Shown piece by piece: positions 42,200 through 42,853 of a stretch of 42,853 nt of DNA; position 1 is the first letter of the stretch, and every line of letters begins with the position of its first letter. The translations under genes and the position numbers were made by a program. The notes beneath the pieces are model-generated. The model had not been told where the DNA came from. It did no database searches and was given only the letters and a program-made list of their open reading frames with translations. Origin of the DNA: Chara braunii (taxonomy: Eukaryota > Streptophyta > Charophyceae > Charales > Characeae); NCBI GenBank assembly GCA_003427395.1, contig BFEA01000777.1:64234-107086 (forward strand). The letters run 5' to 3'.

Positions 42200-42684
42200 T
42201 CTACGAGGGAGAGGAGCAGGTAGACTGAGTAAAAAAGAGGCGAAGCAACTTTTAGACTCCCTTAACACGCTAGCGTAGAAGGAGATGTTTCCTTACGCAA
42301 TTGAGAGATATGACCTGAAGGAGCTTGACTGGGAGCATGATAGTCTGTATGTGTTGACCTGTTATTTTATCAATCTCGATGAATACGACACGAGGATCTA
42401 CGTACCAAAGGTCAGATACAGAGAGCGATGGTACGGTAGTTGCTGGGAACGTACGGTTGGAATAGTCTGAAAGAAATGGGAGATTGGAAAGGCAAGGAGG
42501 AACTCATGTATGGAGTACAGAAGTCGTACCCTTCGTAGGGATACCGAGGCCTCCGATGAGTGAGACTGCACTCCGAAGGTATGGGTTGGCTGCGGTAATA
42601 GATTTTGTGTGGAAGGTAAAGGAGAGTGATCCGGCTGGTGCTGGCCTAGTTAAGACCGAGAGTGATGCCGAGAGCAGTAATTGA
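42200..42684 (+). pseudogene. Unknown protein module, copy 3
   Basis: Reads SKKEAKQLLDSLNTLA, a TAG stop, then MFPYAIERYDLKELD, SLYVLTCYF, DEYDTRIY and YGSCWERT to a stop at 42468; in another frame IPRPPMSETALRRYG and AVIDFVWKVKESD follow to 42684. This is the best-preserved copy of the middle part. The spacing between copies (about 500 and 800 bp) implies diverged tandem duplications with different intervening losses. No known family is recognised; the sequence may continue past the window. Confidence 0.4.
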
Positions 42685-42853
42685 TAAGGTAGAAGTTAAC
42701 AGGGTATCCTTTGCTGGAAGGATAACATCCGTCATTCGGATTAGATAGTCACGATTGCTGAACAACCGAGACTGTTCGTGCCTAGCGGAAGCGATTATCC
42801 AACGAGAAAGACCTAGATTGCTCGAATTAGTGGTGGTTGAGAGAAGGATAACT
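42685..42853. other. No feature assigned at window end
   Basis: Continues the purine-rich composition of the module region. AGAAGGATAAC-like words recur at about 42714 and 42842. Too short to interpret. Confidence 0.3.

Overview
This is a stretch of eukaryotic nuclear DNA made almost entirely of old, nested, decayed repeats. I find no intact protein-coding gene, rRNA, tRNA or CRISPR array. The only recognisable proteins are fragments of LTR-retrotransposon gag and protease, all broken by stops and frameshifts, and some unidentified degenerate reading frames at the right end. Long A/T tracts, foldback elements, several satellite-like arrays and nested LTR elements indicate a large, repeat-rich genome. 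A green-lineage host (streptophyte alga or land plant, for instance a Chara-like charophyte) fits my impression of the gag proteins and of a primer site resembling that for initiator Met-tRNA, but the window does not prove it.

Layout. 1-8 kb: short tandem arrays (a 153/188-bp unit, a 60-bp hairpin unit, 21/42-bp minisatellites, ATTG and TG microsatellites) and a foldback repeat at 2662-3145. 8.1-8.5 kb: a small terminal-inverted-repeat element with a perfect 8-bp target duplication. 9.9-11.1 kb: about 13 copies of a ~92-bp satellite. 11.16-12.4 kb: minus-strand protease and gag of an LTR element, followed on the same strand's upstream side by a long LTR-like block (12.48-15.8 kb). 16-19.7 kb: GC-rich sequence with no supported gene. 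21.4-24.44 kb: an inverted, diverged second copy of the 12.48-15.8 kb block. 25.0-25.3 kb: another small foldback element. 25.6-27.3 kb: a minus-strand gag relic. 28.4-29.1 kb: two small elements, one nested in the other. 30.8-34.4 kb: an LTR end, a primer binding site and a plus-strand gag relic split by a small element. 37.2-37.6 kb: inverted copy of the 2.7-kb foldback repeat. 39.2-42.7 kb: degenerate reading frames with a protein module present three times, family unknown.

Most unusual signals. (1) A family of ~320-340-bp elements (8144-8485, 28517-28847, about 24975-25296, and one solo arm at 1288-1404) shares a diverged A/T-rich core. Its arms, however, are built from short words that differ between copies at essentially one position: CGTAC, CGAAC or CGGAC with their complements. 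(2) The long LTR-like block carries tandem copies of a hairpin whose loop is conserved while the stem sequence changes on both sides together. (3) A second small-element family (12911-13252, 28376-29063, 33248-33506) has 4-bp target duplications at all three sites. Two of these are independently supported: the gag frames on either side of the 33-kb copy agree when element plus one duplication is subtracted, and the 24-kb LTR copy shows the empty site of the 13-kb copy. All comparisons were made by eye; identities and counts are approximate.
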